In this document: positions 8,257 to 16,592 of the stretch, piece by piece
Layout: every line of letters starts with the position of its first letter
Position numbering within the stretch: position 1 is the stretch's first letter
Assembly (NCBI RefSeq): GCF_017308975.1
Contig: NZ_JADWPD010000024.1
Span: 62,001 to 126,000 of the forward strand
DNA: 64,000 bases
Reading direction: 5' to 3'
From: Amycolatopsis sp. MtRt-6
GTDB taxonomy: Bacteria; Actinomycetota; Actinomycetes; Mycobacteriales; Pseudonocardiaceae
Program-made: the position numbers and the translations under genes
The notes under the pieces: model-generated
The model's database searches: none
Told to the model about the DNA's origin: nothing
Seen by the model: only the letters and a program-made list of their open reading frames with translations

Positions 8257-9019
8257 CGCGGATCCCTCCTTCTTCGTGGTCGATGGCGTTGCCGGTCACC
8301 GTGCGGAACACGTCGTCCAAAGTGGACTCGGGGCCGAGGCCGGCCTCCAGCTCGGCCGGAGTGCCCAGCGCGCGGATCCGGCCGGCGTGCATCAGGGCGA
8401 CGCGGTCGCAGTACTGCTCGGCTTCGTCCATGTAATGGGTGGTGACGAGCACGGTCATGCCGGTCGCCGCGCGGATCGAGCCGATGCGGTCCCACACCGA
8501 CGACCGCGCGACCGGGTCGAGGCCGATCGTCGGCTCGTCGAGGATGAGCAGCCGCGGCGAGCTCACCAGGGCCTGGGCGAGCTCGAGCCGGCGGATCATG
8601 CCCCCGGAGTACGTCTTGGCCGTGCGGTCGGCGTCGCCGGCCAGCCCGACCAGGTCCAGGGCCAGCCGCACCTGGCCGGCCCGCTCGCGGCGGGGCACGT
8701 CGAAGAGCCGCGCGAACAGGGCGACGTTTTCGCGGCCGGTCAGCGCGCTGTCGGCGGACAGCTGCTGCGGGACGTACCCGATCAGCCGCCGCACGGCCAT
8801 CCGGCGGCGCGCGACGTCGACGCCGAAGACCGTGATGCGGTCCGGGGTGGCCGGCAGCAGCGTGGTGATCATCCGGAGGGTCGTCGTCTTGCCGGCGCCG
8901 TTCGGCCCGAGCAGGCCGAACACCTCGCCGGGGTGGATCTCCAGGTCGACGCCGTCCACCGCGCGAGTCGTCCCGAAGGAATGGCTGACGCCGGTGCAGC
9001 GCACCGCGGGTTCGGTCAT
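8216..9019 (-). CDS. ABC transporter ATP-binding protein (DrrA-like)
   Basis: A 267-residue ATPase starting MTEPAVRCTGVSHSFG at ATG 9019. Walker A is GPNGAGKTT, the Q-loop lies in GYVPQQ, the signature is YSGGM, Walker B is LLILDEPTIGLD and the switch His is in VTTHYMDEAEQ. The C-terminal tail with TLDDVF is usual for DrrA-type ATPases. The start codon overlaps the stop of the MarR gene by 4 bp (ATGA), giving one marR-ATPase-permease operon. Confidence 0.93.
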   Translation of the reverse strand: MTEPAVRCTGVSHSFGTTRAVDGVDLEIHPGEVFGLLGPNGAGKTTTLRMITTLLPATPDRITVFGVDVARRRMAVRRLIGYVPQQLSADSALTGRENVALFARLFDVPRRERAGQVRLALDLVGLAGDADRTAKTYSGGMIRRLELAQALVSSPRLLILDEPTIGLDPVARSSVWDRIGSIRAATGMTVLVTTHYMDEAEQYCDRVALMHAGRIRALGTPAELEAGLGPESTLDDVFRTVTGNAIDHEEGGIRGVRATRRTARRLG

Positions 9020-9456
9020 GGCTGCTCCTTCATGATGCCCAGGAGTTTTTCCAGCGACGGCAGCGCCTGCTCGATCAACGCGATGTCCTCTTCGGACAGT
9101 TGGGCGAGGGCGCCGGCGACGAGGCCGGTACGGGCGCGGCGCCAGGCTGCCATCCGGTCGGCGGCCGCGGCGGTGATCTCCAGCCGGGCCGCGCGCCGGT
9201 CGGCGGGATCGGCCTCGCGGCGCAGCAGGCCCGTCTCGGCGAGCTGGTTCACCAGCGTGCTGACCGAGTTGTTCGCCAGGTGCAGTTCGCGTGCGGCCGC
9301 GGCGACGCCGATGCCCGGGTGGTCGGCCACGACGCGCAGGAGTTCGGCCTGCGCGCCGGGCAGTGGCGTGCCCGGCACGTCGGCGCGCACCCGGCGGCGT
9401 ACCACCCGGCGGATCCCCTGGACGGCGCCCAGCAGGCGGTCGGCGAGTTCGGTCAT
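9016..9456 (-). CDS. MarR family regulator of the ABC operon
   Basis: A 146-residue winged-helix protein. Residues 33-100 hold the DNA-binding core (AQAELLRVVADHPGIGVAAAARELHLANNSVSTLVNQL, then a wing rich in R/D around READPADRRAARLEIT). N- and C-terminal helices should form the dimer. As first gene of an efflux operon it most likely represses its own operon and responds to an exported compound. A candidate operator lies 31 bp upstream at 9487-9499. Confidence 0.9.
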   Translation of the reverse strand: MTELADRLLGAVQGIRRVVRRRVRADVPGTPLPGAQAELLRVVADHPGIGVAAAARELHLANNSVSTLVNQLAETGLLRREADPADRRAARLEITAAAADRMAAWRRARTGLVAGALAQLSEEDIALIEQALPSLEKLLGIMKEQP

Positions 9457-9486
9457 GCCGTCGAAGGTAGCTCTGCCTCAGATCAA

Positions 9487-9499
9487 TTAGCAACGCTAA
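9487..9499. promoter_or_regulatory. Candidate MarR operator
   Basis: TTAGC-AAC-GCTAA is a perfect inverted repeat in the promoter region of the MarR/ABC operon, 31 bp upstream of the start codon. MarR proteins commonly bind short palindromes here; the assignment is by position only. Confidence 0.4.
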
Positions 9500-9526
9500 A
9501 TGTCCGGTTGGCGAGGAAAAAGGGAA

Positions 9527-9847
9527 TCAGCGTGCGGCTTCGGCGAGGGCCAGGTCGAGCAGGCCGGGGAAGCGGGCGTCGAACTCCTCGCGGCGCAGCG
9601 CGTTCAGCCGCTGCGTGCCGCTGTCCCACTGGCGGAGCAGTCCGGCCGCGCGGAGGATCTTGAAGTGCCGCGACGCGGCCGGCTTGCTGACCGGCGGCAT
9701 GATCGCGCCGCACGGCTGCCCCGGTTCCCGGGCGAGGGCGGCGACCATGGCCAGCCGGTGCGGGTCGCGCAGGGCTTCCAGGGCCGCGGTGAACGAGACG
9801 TCCTCGAGAGCCGGGTGGTCCAGGGGGGTGGCGGTGCGGCTGGCCAT
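9527..9847 (-). CDS. ArsR family winged-helix repressor
   Basis: A 106-residue protein starting MASRTATPLDHPALEDVSF at ATG 9847; an in-frame start at 9907 would run through the operator region. The core (LEALRDPHRLAMVAALAREPG, KPAASRHFKILRAAGLLR, GTQRLNALRREEFDARFPGLL) is the ArsR/SmtB helix-turn-helix without the metal-site cysteines. It faces a zinc-type oxidoreductase gene across a short intergenic region that contains a 20-bp palindrome, so it most likely represses that gene and itself. Confidence 0.85.
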   Translation of the reverse strand: MASRTATPLDHPALEDVSFTAALEALRDPHRLAMVAALAREPGQPCGAIMPPVSKPAASRHFKILRAAGLLRQWDSGTQRLNALRREEFDARFPGLLDLALAEAAR

Positions 9848-9897
9848 GCTCCGAGTATCCCCGGTTGCCGGGCCGCCGGTCGTCGTGCCATGGTCGA

Positions 9898-9917
9898 TGT
9901 TAGCCAATTGGTTAACA
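9898..9917. promoter_or_regulatory. Palindromic operator between ArsR and the oxidoreductase gene
   Basis: TGTTAGCCAA-TTGGTTAACA is a 20-bp palindrome with one mismatched pair. It lies 12 bp before the GTG start at 9930, so a bound ArsR dimer would block the oxidoreductase promoter or its ribosome-binding site. Confidence 0.6.
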
Positions 9918-9929
9918 TGAGGAGTTCCG

Positions 9930-10919
9930 GTGCGCGTCTACCGTCCCCAGTCCGGTCGCCTGGTCCAGCACGAAGAGCCGGTGCCCGAGCCGCAGCGCGG
10001 CGAGGTGCTCGTCCGGGTGCGGGCCGTGTCGCTCAACTACCGCGACCTGCTCATCCTGGACGGCGACCACTTCGCCGGCGGGGCCGGGGCGCTGGTCCCG
10101 GCGTCCGACGCGGCGGGCGAGGTCGTCGCGGTCGGCGACGGGGTCACCCGCTTCGCGGTGGGTGACCGGGTGATCAACACCTTCCACCCGGACTGGATCG
10201 CCGGCCGGATGCCGGACACCGCCGTGGGCTACGGCAACGGCCAGGACGGCTGGCTCCAGGAATACCGGGCCGTCGGCGAGCACGCGCTCGTCGCGCTGCC
10301 GGATTCGCTGAGCTTCGAGCAGGGCGCCACGGTGCCGTGTGCCGCGGTCACCGCGTGGACGTCGCTCGACCGCGTGGGCCCGGGCGACGTCGTGCTGACC
10401 CTCGGCACCGGCGGGGTCTCCCTGTTCGCCGTGCAGCTGGCGAAGGCGCGCGGGGCGCGGGTCGTCGCGACGACGTCGAGCGCGGGCAAGGCGGCGAAGC
10501 TGACCGGGCTCGGCGCGGACACGGTGATCGACTACGTCGCCACACCGGAGTGGGGCAAGGCGGTGCTCGACGCCACCGGCGGACGCGGTGCCGACCGGAT
10601 CGTCGAAGTCGGCGGCCCCGGCACGTTCGCGCAGTCGCTGATCGCCGCCGGGACGCACCACGCCGAGATCGCCGTCGTCGGGTTCGTCGGCCGGAGCGGG
10701 CCGCCGATCGACTTCATGGACCTGTTCCGCAGCGGCGCGACCGTGCGGAAGATCTGGGTCGGCAGCCGGGAGGACACCGAAGACCTGCTGCGGTGGCTCA
10801 CCGTGTGGCCCGTCGAGCCGGTCATCGACAGTGTTCACTCGTTCGAGGACGCCGGGGAAGCCTTCCGGCGCTTCGCGGGGCGGGAGAACTTCGGCAAGGT
10901 CGTGATCACCACCTCGTGA
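9930..10919 (+). CDS. NAD(P)-dependent alcohol dehydrogenase / quinone reductase (MDR family)
   Basis: A 329-residue medium-chain dehydrogenase starting at GTG 9930 behind GAGGA. It has a GroES-like N-terminal domain (VSLNYRDLLILDG) and a Rossmann domain (VVLTLGTGGVSLFAVQLAKARGARVVATTSS). The zinc ligands of classical alcohol dehydrogenases are missing, and YRD with GTGGVS places it with zinc-independent quinone-reductase-like enzymes. It is divergent from an ArsR gene and probably under its control. The substrate is unknown. Confidence 0.85.
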   Translation: MRVYRPQSGRLVQHEEPVPEPQRGEVLVRVRAVSLNYRDLLILDGDHFAGGAGALVPASDAAGEVVAVGDGVTRFAVGDRVINTFHPDWIAGRMPDTAVGYGNGQDGWLQEYRAVGEHALVALPDSLSFEQGATVPCAAVTAWTSLDRVGPGDVVLTLGTGGVSLFAVQLAKARGARVVATTSSAGKAAKLTGLGADTVIDYVATPEWGKAVLDATGGRGADRIVEVGGPGTFAQSLIAAGTHHAEIAVVGFVGRSGPPIDFMDLFRSGATVRKIWVGSREDTEDLLRWLTVWPVEPVIDSVHSFEDAGEAFRRFAGRENFGKVVITTS

Positions 10920-11073
10920 GGCGAAAGGGACACCGCTGATCGGCGCAACCTGACCGCGACGACCGTTCGGCGGCGGGCCGGTGCCGTTCGCCGCGCCGCG
11001 CCGGGAGTTGCGGTCCGGATCTCCCGGCGCGGGCGCATGCTGTCCTTTCCGGCCCCGCGTCCCCGCGCCTGAC

Positions 11074-11096
11074 GTCCATAGTGGACACTGCCAGTG
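11074..11096. promoter_or_regulatory. Two adjoining short palindromes upstream of the unknown gene at 11141
   Basis: GTCCA-TAG-TGGAC (11074-11086) runs directly into CACTG-C-CAGTG (11086-11096), sharing one base. They lie 45-67 bp before the chosen start codon, where a regulator could bind. Confidence 0.3.
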
Positions 11097-11140
11097 CGCC
11101 CGGTCCGGCGGCCTTCGCAATGAGGATAGGAACGTTCGTC

Positions 11141-11695
11141 GTGACCCTGCTGGACAGCAAGCTCGTCCGGTGCTGGACATCCCGCCCGCACCTGCAGTCC
11201 CTCTACACCCTCGCCGCGGCCGGCCCGCGGGTGCGCGCCGCACTGGGCCTCGCACCCACCGGTGGCGGCACCGTCGACTTCAAGGTGGACGGGGACGCGC
11301 TGGCCCGCACCGAGGCGGAGCTGATCGCCGCGACGTCGGCGCGGCTGCCGGTGCACCCGCTGGTGACGCAGGATCTCCACGGCCGCTCGACGGTCCGGTG
11401 CTGGCGCCGCAACCGCGACCTGCGCGTGCTGACCGGCGATCTGGTGGACGTCGCGGACCGGCTGGCCAGGGCGGGGTACGGCGGCTCGCTGCGGTTCGCG
11501 ACCGTCGAGTTCGCCGAGCCGGCCGGGCGTCGCGAAGGGAAGCTCGCGCTGGTGTACCTGTTCGACCGCGGCACGTTCCACACCGCGGCGCCGGGTGCCC
11601 GGCCGCTGGACCGGGCGCTGGAGCTGCGCGCGCGGGCCGCGTTGCACGGCTCGCTGCCGCTCGAACCCGTCGCGCAGCGGCGGTTCGTGCTCTGA
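11141..11695 (+). CDS. Uncharacterised protein of 184 residues
   Basis: Starts at GTG 11141 (VTLLDSKLVRCW), preceded by TAGGAA with 8-bp spacing; the frame also offers ATG 11120 and 11081. It looks like a soluble alpha/beta protein with no membrane segment. Notable segments are RCWTSRPHLQSLYTLAAAGP, STVRCWRRNRDLRVLTGDLVDVADRLARAGYGG and LALVYLFDRGTFHTAAPGARPL. I do not recognise the family. Codon use is like the neighbours, so it is probably real. Confidence 0.55.
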   Translation: MTLLDSKLVRCWTSRPHLQSLYTLAAAGPRVRAALGLAPTGGGTVDFKVDGDALARTEAELIAATSARLPVHPLVTQDLHGRSTVRCWRRNRDLRVLTGDLVDVADRLARAGYGGSLRFATVEFAEPAGRREGKLALVYLFDRGTFHTAAPGARPLDRALELRARAALHGSLPLEPVAQRRFVL

Positions 11696-11765
11696 AAATC
11701 CGCCGATTGGCGCGGCACGGGCGTTCTGCGAGGATGCTGCCCTCGTCCGATCGGAGGAGATGGCC

Positions 11766-12186
11766 GTGGCTTCTCGTCTGAACCCGTACCTGAGCTTCCG
11801 CGACGACGCGCGGCAGGCCATGGAGTTCTGCAAAGGTGTTTCGGCGGCACGCTCACCCTGAACACGTTCGGGGAATTCGGTTCACCCGAAGGGGCGGACG
11901 CGGACAAGGTCATGCACGCCCAGCTGGAAGCCGAAAACGGCTTCACGCTGATGGCGTCGGACACCCCGGCCGGGATGGAGCACAACCCGGGCACGAACAT
12001 CTCGGTGAGCCTCAGCGGGGACGACGCCGACGACCTGCGTGGCTACTGGGACAAGCTGAGCGACGGCGGCACCGTAACGGTTCCCTTCGAAAAGCAGATG
12101 GGGGCGACGAATTCGGTGCCTGCGTCGACAAGCTCGGCATCCCCTGGCTGGCCGCGCGCCGTTGCAGCCGGTGCCCTCGTCGGTGA
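11766..12186 (+). pseudogene. PhnB-like VOC (glyoxalase-fold) protein, two frameshifts
   Basis: Starts at GTG 11766 (VASRLNPYLSFRDDARQAMEF) behind GGAGGA. One base too many near 11839-11841 (GTTT where GTT restores FGGTLTLNTFGEFGSPEGAD) shifts the frame. The second frame carries the core (MHAQLEAENGFTLMASDTPAGME, DLRGYWDKLSDGGTVTVPFEKQM). At 12098-12105 one base is missing (ATGGGGGCG where ATGTGGGGCG restores MWGDEFGACVDKLGIPWL). After PWL the tail no longer resembles the family. Either the gene is decayed or there are assembly errors at homopolymers. Intact relatives are about 135-140 residues. Confidence 0.7.
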
Positions 12187-12232
12187 CGATGGGGGAACCG
12201 GCGTGGCGTGGCGCCGGGCCGAAGGAGGCCCG

Positions 12233-12862
12233 ATGGCGGGTTTTCCCTGGACGTGTGCGCAGTGCGGCGCGGTCAACGACCCCGCCGCCCGGCGGTGTGG
12301 CACCTGCGCGGGGCTGGCTCCTGGCCGAGCCCGCGCGCGGGCGCTGGCGGTGCTGCTGACCCTGATGCTGGTCGCCGGCGCCGCGGTGGGCGGCGTCCTG
12401 CTGCTCACCGGGCGCTCCCGGCCCGAACCGTCCGCGACGGGGCCGTTCCCGGAGTACACGACACCGGTGTTGCCGACCACCAAGACCGTGGTCACCACCG
12501 CGAACGGCGTGACACCACCCGTCACACCCTCCACGAGCACGTCGGCGGCGACGGACAAGCCGTGCCCGGCGGAGGCCGCGCGCTACCTGCCGGGCGGCAC
12601 GGGGACGGCGCTCCTGGTGGCGCAGACCGCGAAGTCCCTCGTCACGATCTGCCGGGTCCCCGACGGCCGGATCTTCTACGACGGCCAGGCCCGCGGCCAG
12701 GTGGCCTCCGACGAAACCCACATCATGCTGCCGGCCCAGCCCGAGGGCGACGGCTTCGTCGCGGTGAACGGTGAGTACAGCTACAAGGTCGGCGGCGGCA
12801 GGCTGGTCGTGTCGGCCGGGTCCGAGGTGCTTTCCGACGAGGAGCTGACCACGGTCGGCTGA
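12233..12862 (+). CDS. RanBP2-type zinc-finger membrane protein
   Basis: A 209-residue protein starting MAGFPWTCAQCGAVNDPAARRC at ATG 12233, with GAAGGAGG 5-12 bp upstream. Residues 5-24 form a W-x-C-x2-C-x10-C-x2-C finger. A single membrane segment (LAVLLTLMLVAGAAVGGVLLLTG) follows at about 36-60, then a Thr/Pro/Ser-rich linker and an outer domain of about 110 residues with two Cys (KPCPAEAARY, TICRVPDGRIFYDGQARGQ). The topology is finger inside, domain outside. The function is unknown. Its 3' end overlaps the convergent gene by 82 bp. Confidence 0.75.
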   Translation: MAGFPWTCAQCGAVNDPAARRCGTCAGLAPGRARARALAVLLTLMLVAGAAVGGVLLLTGRSRPEPSATGPFPEYTTPVLPTTKTVVTTANGVTPPVTPSTSTSAATDKPCPAEAARYLPGGTGTALLVAQTAKSLVTICRVPDGRIFYDGQARGQVASDETHIMLPAQPEGDGFVAVNGEYSYKVGGGRLVVSAGSEVLSDEELTTVG

Positions 12863-13410
12863 GTGCCGAACAGCTCGTCCACGGGCTCCGCATCGAACCC
12901 GAGGTCGGCTCGCATCCGGGCGCGCATGACGCGGTAGCCGCGCTGGCCGGCGTCCCAGGCGGGCCGCAGCCCGGTGCCCTTGTCGACGGGGTCCAGCAGC
13001 ATCGCGGCCAGCCGCATCCGGGGCAGCGTGGCGTCGCTGACCAGCCGCCGGACCGCCTCCGGGGCGTGCAGCACGACGGGCCCGAGCGCGTGCTGGGCCT
13101 CGCTGCGCACCGCCCGCAGCTCGGCGAGCTGGTGCTCGTCGAGCTTGTCGCCCGCCTCGCGGACCGCGCGGGCCTGGAACAGCACGCCGTCGAACGCTTC
13201 GAGGACGCCCATCAGCTGGGCGTACGCGTCGGCACGGGTTTCGTGGGTCCGGGCCTCGCGTTCGCGCTGCCACCGGCGCTCCTCGCGCGCGGCCTCCTCG
13301 GCCATCCGCCGGGCTTCCCGCCGTCCCGAAAGGACCTGGGTCAGGATCACCCCGGCGAGGCCGAGGAGGGCGACGACGATCGGAATCCACACCGGGACCT
13401 GAGAACCCAC
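12781..13410 (-). CDS. Uncharacterised membrane-anchored coiled-coil protein
   Basis: A 209-residue protein starting MGSQVPVWIPIVVALLGLAGVILTQVLSG: one N-terminal membrane helix, then a charged helix (REARRMAEEAAREERRWQREREARTHETRADAYAQLMGVLEAFDGVLF) likely to form a coiled coil, further helices, and a Ser/Thr/Pro-rich tail. Small anchored proteins of this kind occur in many actinomycetes with no known role. The last 82 bp overlap the convergent finger-protein gene, and the overlapping part encodes only the low-complexity tail. Confidence 0.6.
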   Translation of the reverse strand: MGSQVPVWIPIVVALLGLAGVILTQVLSGRREARRMAEEAAREERRWQREREARTHETRADAYAQLMGVLEAFDGVLFQARAVREAGDKLDEHQLAELRAVRSEAQHALGPVVLHAPEAVRRLVSDATLPRMRLAAMLLDPVDKGTGLRPAWDAGQRGYRVMRARMRADLGFDAEPVDELFGTQPTVVSSSSESTSDPADTTSLPPPTL

Positions 13411-13476
13411 GAGCGCACCCTACCCAGGATGTGGGAGTGGCGGCGGCCACGTGCCCGGTGTCCGCATGCTCGTGCC

Positions 13477-14166
13477 ATGGCATCTCCGCTGGACAACCCC
13501 ACGTGGGCGTCGTTGACCGGTCCACACGCCCGCTTCGCGGAACGGCAGGGGCGCGTCGTGCGCTACCCGGAGGACGTCGCGCCGTTCCTGGCCCTGCCCG
13601 ACGACCCGGGCGAGCAGGACTGGCGGGACGTCGCCGAGCTGGCCGGGCCCGGGGCGACGGTCGTGCTCGCCGCCACCGCCGCGCGGCCGCCGTCGGGCTG
13701 GGAGGTGCTCGACGAGGTCCCCGGAGTGCAGCTGGTCGACGAGGGTGTCGCGGCCGTACCCGACCTCGAGGCCGTGCGGCTCGGACCCGCGGACGTGCCG
13801 GAGATGCTGGACCTCGTCGAGCGGACGCGGCCCGGGCCGTTCCGGAAGCGGACCGTCGAGCTCGGCACGTACCTCGGCATCCGGCGGGGTGGCGCGCTGG
13901 TCGCGATGGCCGGCGAGCGGCTGCACCCGCCGGGCTACACCGAGATCAGCGCGGTGTGCACGGACCCGGCGTACCGCGGGCAGGGCCTGGCGACGCGGCT
14001 GGTGCTCGCGGTGGCCGCGGGCATCCGCGAGCGCGGCGAGATCCCGATGATGCACGCGGCCGCGGGGAACACCTCGGCGATCGGCCTCTACCTCTCGCTG
14101 GGCTTCGCCCTGCGGCACCGGCCGGACTTCGTGGCGGTCCGCGTCCCGCTCGCCGTCGCCGCCTAG
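13477..14166 (+). CDS. GNAT family N-acetyltransferase
   Basis: A 229-residue protein starting MASPLDNPTWASLTGPH at ATG 13477. The C-terminal half holds the acetyl-CoA motif A (EISAVCTDPAYRGQGLATRLVLAVAAGI) and motif B (NTSAIGLYLSLGFALRHRPDFVAVRVPL) of the FR47-like subgroup; the N-terminal half is typical of that group. The acceptor is unknown. Its TAG stop shares a CTAG with the stop of the convergent membrane gene. Confidence 0.88.
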   Translation: MASPLDNPTWASLTGPHARFAERQGRVVRYPEDVAPFLALPDDPGEQDWRDVAELAGPGATVVLAATAARPPSGWEVLDEVPGVQLVDEGVAAVPDLEAVRLGPADVPEMLDLVERTRPGPFRKRTVELGTYLGIRRGGALVAMAGERLHPPGYTEISAVCTDPAYRGQGLATRLVLAVAAGIRERGEIPMMHAAAGNTSAIGLYLSLGFALRHRPDFVAVRVPLAVAA

Positions 14167-14588
14167 GCACCGGTCGACGAGCCGGGCCGGACGATCATCA
14201 GCACCGTCACCGCGGCCCACAGCAGGTTGAACACGCCGGTCAGCATGGCCAGCCTGCCGAGAACGTCCGAAGTGGACTCTTCGGCCAGCAGCCTCTTCTG
14301 GCGCGGCAAAATCAGCAGGGCGAGCACCGCGGCGGCGAGCGCCGTCAGGCCGATCGACACGAGCAGCCACGGATCGCCCATGACGTGCATCGTGCCCGCG
14401 ACGCCGAAGCCGAACACGGGAACCGCGATGGCCGCGTAGGCGTACACGCGGCAGATCCGGTGCAGCAGGGTCGCGGCCTTGACGTCGTCCCGGCGCACGG
14501 CGGCGGGGAACATGCTGGCCGCCACGGCGACCGGGCCCACGGCGAGGATCGCCGCCAGGACGTGGATCGAGAGCAGGATTTTCGACAC
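14163..14588 (-). CDS. Four-helix membrane protein (DUF2269-like)
   Basis: A 141-residue integral membrane protein starting MSKILLSIHVLAAILAVGPVAVAASMFP, with four hydrophobic segments and short basic loops. A His in the first helix (LLSIHVLAAILAVGP) and another near the second (LLHRICRVYAYAA) resemble DUF2269-type proteins. It is a single gene that overlaps the GNAT stop by 4 bp. Confidence 0.7.
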   Translation of the reverse strand: MSKILLSIHVLAAILAVGPVAVAASMFPAAVRRDDVKAATLLHRICRVYAYAAIAVPVFGFGVAGTMHVMGDPWLLVSIGLTALAAAVLALLILPRQKRLLAEESTSDVLGRLAMLTGVFNLLWAAVTVLMIVRPGSSTGA

Positions 14589-14726
14589 GTGCCGAAGCTA
14601 GCGATCTTCGCGGGCCCGGGGGAGTGGCTGGATTGCCAGGAACCGCCGGGATCCGGCCATCCGCGGGTGGGGGTGTCGAAACCAGGGACGCCCGTTCGAC
14701 GCCAGGGTAACGGGAAGGAGAGCACG

Positions 14727-15083
14727 ATGACCGCCACGACCAGCACCCCGAACCGGGTCCGGAGCCTGCCGGTCCTGCTCGCCACCGAGGACGACGCCGA
14801 GGACATGGGCCTGCTCGCCCCCGACGACCGGCTGACGTGCCACGTGCACGGCCGGTGGATCCACCAGTGCGTCGCCTCGCCGGCGCACGTCAGCCCGGTC
14901 ACCCGGCACCGCTGGTGCCGCGGCTGCCGCACCGAGCTGGCCGTCGCGGTCGACGAGCTGTCGCTGGCCGTGGCGATGTCCTGCCCCCGCTGCGGCCACG
15001 GCGGCAGCGCGGCCACCACCCGGCTGACCGCGGCGTGCCGCGCGAGCCTCGCGGCCGAGCGCGCCGCCCGCCGAGCGGCTTGA
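14727..15083 (+). CDS. Small protein with two CxxC pairs
   Basis: A 118-residue protein starting MTATTSTPNRVRSLPVLLATEDD at ATG 14727, with GGGAAGGAG 6 bp upstream. The middle holds CHVHGRWIHQCV, then CRGC and CPRCGHGG, together a plausible zinc-binding knuckle. The C-terminus is an Ala/Arg-rich helix. I do not recognise a family. The 91 bp that follow hold no gene. Confidence 0.6.
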   Translation: MTATTSTPNRVRSLPVLLATEDDAEDMGLLAPDDRLTCHVHGRWIHQCVASPAHVSPVTRHRWCRGCRTELAVAVDELSLAVAMSCPRCGHGGSAATTRLTAACRASLAAERAARRAA

Positions 15084-15174
15084 GCGAGTGCGGGGGAGCC
15101 ACCCCGTGGGAAGGGGGCCCGCGGTCGGGTCGCGACACCGGCTCAAAGGGCCCACGGCGAGGCCGCGACACGGC

Positions 15175-16452
15175 TCAGCCAGGTACCCACATCGTCACGC
15201 GCGTGCCGCGGCCGGGCTGGGAGTCCACCGTGCCGTGCCCGCCCACCTCGGCCAGCCGGGCCATGATGGACTGGCTGATGCCGAAGCCCGGCGGCCGGTC
15301 GCGGACGTCGAAGCCCTGGCCCTGGTCGCGGGCCACCACCGCGATCCCGCCGTCGCGTTCCTCCACACGCAGCACGACCTGGTTCGTCCCCGAGTGCTTC
15401 ACCGTGTTGCGCAGCGCTTCCCGGACGGCTTCGCACAACGCGGTGCGCCGGTCCTGCGAGACCTTGTGGTCGTCGGCGAAGTCGGCCGCGACAAGCTGGG
15501 TGCGCAGGCCGTCGCGGGCCAGCTCCGTGGCGACGTCGGCGAGCTCGACCGCGAAGCTCCGCGTCGGCCCGGTCGGCACCGGCTCGGTGATCCGGCGGCG
15601 CAGCTCGGCCGCTTCCGCCTTGGCGACCGAACGCAGCTCCGAGAGCCGCGTGACGGCCTGGGCGTCGTCTCCCGGCGCCGAAATGGCCAGTGCTTCGAGC
15701 GTCTGCAGCACGCTGTCGTGCATGATGCGCCGGGTCCGGCGGCGTTCGGCCTCGCGGCCGCGCCGCAGCCCGATGTCGACCGCGAACCGCGTGCCGACGC
15801 CGAGCAGGATGAGGATCGCGACGGCGAGCACGATCGCCACCGCCAGTGCCACCATGCAGCCGATCGAGCGCGTCATGGCGAGCTGGTGGTCCAATGGCAG
15901 GCCGCCGGCCAGGGTCAGCAGCGCGCGGAACGGGACGGCTGCCGCGAACAGCCACAGCACCGCGGGCAGCCCGGACGTGCCCGCCCACATGGCGACCGAG
16001 CCGACCAGCCAGGTCCAGGACACGTCGACGGCGAACGGCTGGATCTCGGCCGGGGCGGTCACCGCGACCAGGAGGTTGAGCACCACCCCGACGGCCAGGT
16101 CGAGGCCGAGGGCGCGGCCGGTGACGCGGGCCCGCAACCCGCCCGACCGCAGCACCCAGACCACCGCGGCGACGTTGGCCGCGACGGCGAACACGGTCAC
16201 GCCCAGCACGGGCCCGAGCCCGAGCACGCCGTTCGCGGCGGTGAACCCGATGAAGACCTTGACGAAGGCCGCGGCCCGGTAGGCGAGCGGCACGGCGACC
16301 CAGTAGCGGGAGGCACGCGCGAGCGTCGCGTCCCCGACGGCGGTGAGGTCGCCGTTGTCGGGAACGGGCTCGGTGGGCTCCGCGGGCGTGCCGCTGCGCA
16401 GCAGCGTGCGGACGAACGCGCGTGGCGGTGCGGCAAAGCCCGCCTCGGGCAT
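15175..16452 (-). CDS. Sensor histidine kinase (HisKA_3 type), orphan
   Basis: A 425-residue membrane kinase starting MPEAGFAAPPRAFVRTLL. Six hydrophobic segments span about residues 50-235. The dimerisation/phosphoacceptor helix follows with MHDSVLQTLEALAIS (phosphorylated His), then a HATPase_c domain with EAVREALRNTVKHSG (N box), DQGQGFD (G1) and GFGISQSIMARL (G2), ending GRGTRVTMWVP. Such kinases normally pair with a NarL-type regulator next door; none is present here, so the partner must be elsewhere. Confidence 0.88.
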   Translation of the reverse strand: MPEAGFAAPPRAFVRTLLRSGTPAEPTEPVPDNGDLTAVGDATLARASRYWVAVPLAYRAAAFVKVFIGFTAANGVLGLGPVLGVTVFAVAANVAAVVWVLRSGGLRARVTGRALGLDLAVGVVLNLLVAVTAPAEIQPFAVDVSWTWLVGSVAMWAGTSGLPAVLWLFAAAVPFRALLTLAGGLPLDHQLAMTRSIGCMVALAVAIVLAVAILILLGVGTRFAVDIGLRRGREAERRRTRRIMHDSVLQTLEALAISAPGDDAQAVTRLSELRSVAKAEAAELRRRITEPVPTGPTRSFAVELADVATELARDGLRTQLVAADFADDHKVSQDRRTALCEAVREALRNTVKHSGTNQVVLRVEERDGGIAVVARDQGQGFDVRDRPPGFGISQSIMARLAEVGGHGTVDSQPGRGTRVTMWVPG

Positions 16453-16592
16453 CGGTGGTCCCCATTCATCCGGCCGTCCGGGCGGCCTGAGCCTGGCAGC
16501 GGGGAAGGGGGATAGTCAACCGTCCGGGCCGGGAGCCAGCCCGCTGGAGCAAAGTGGTCAACCGGTCCGTGATCCGGGGGTACCGGGTGGCG

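Noticed and set aside
6049..8445. Long plus-strand open frame opposite the penicillin-binding protein and ABC permease genes.
   Set aside because: Arg/Gly/His/Asp-rich composition, no ribosome-binding site, and opposite well-supported genes.
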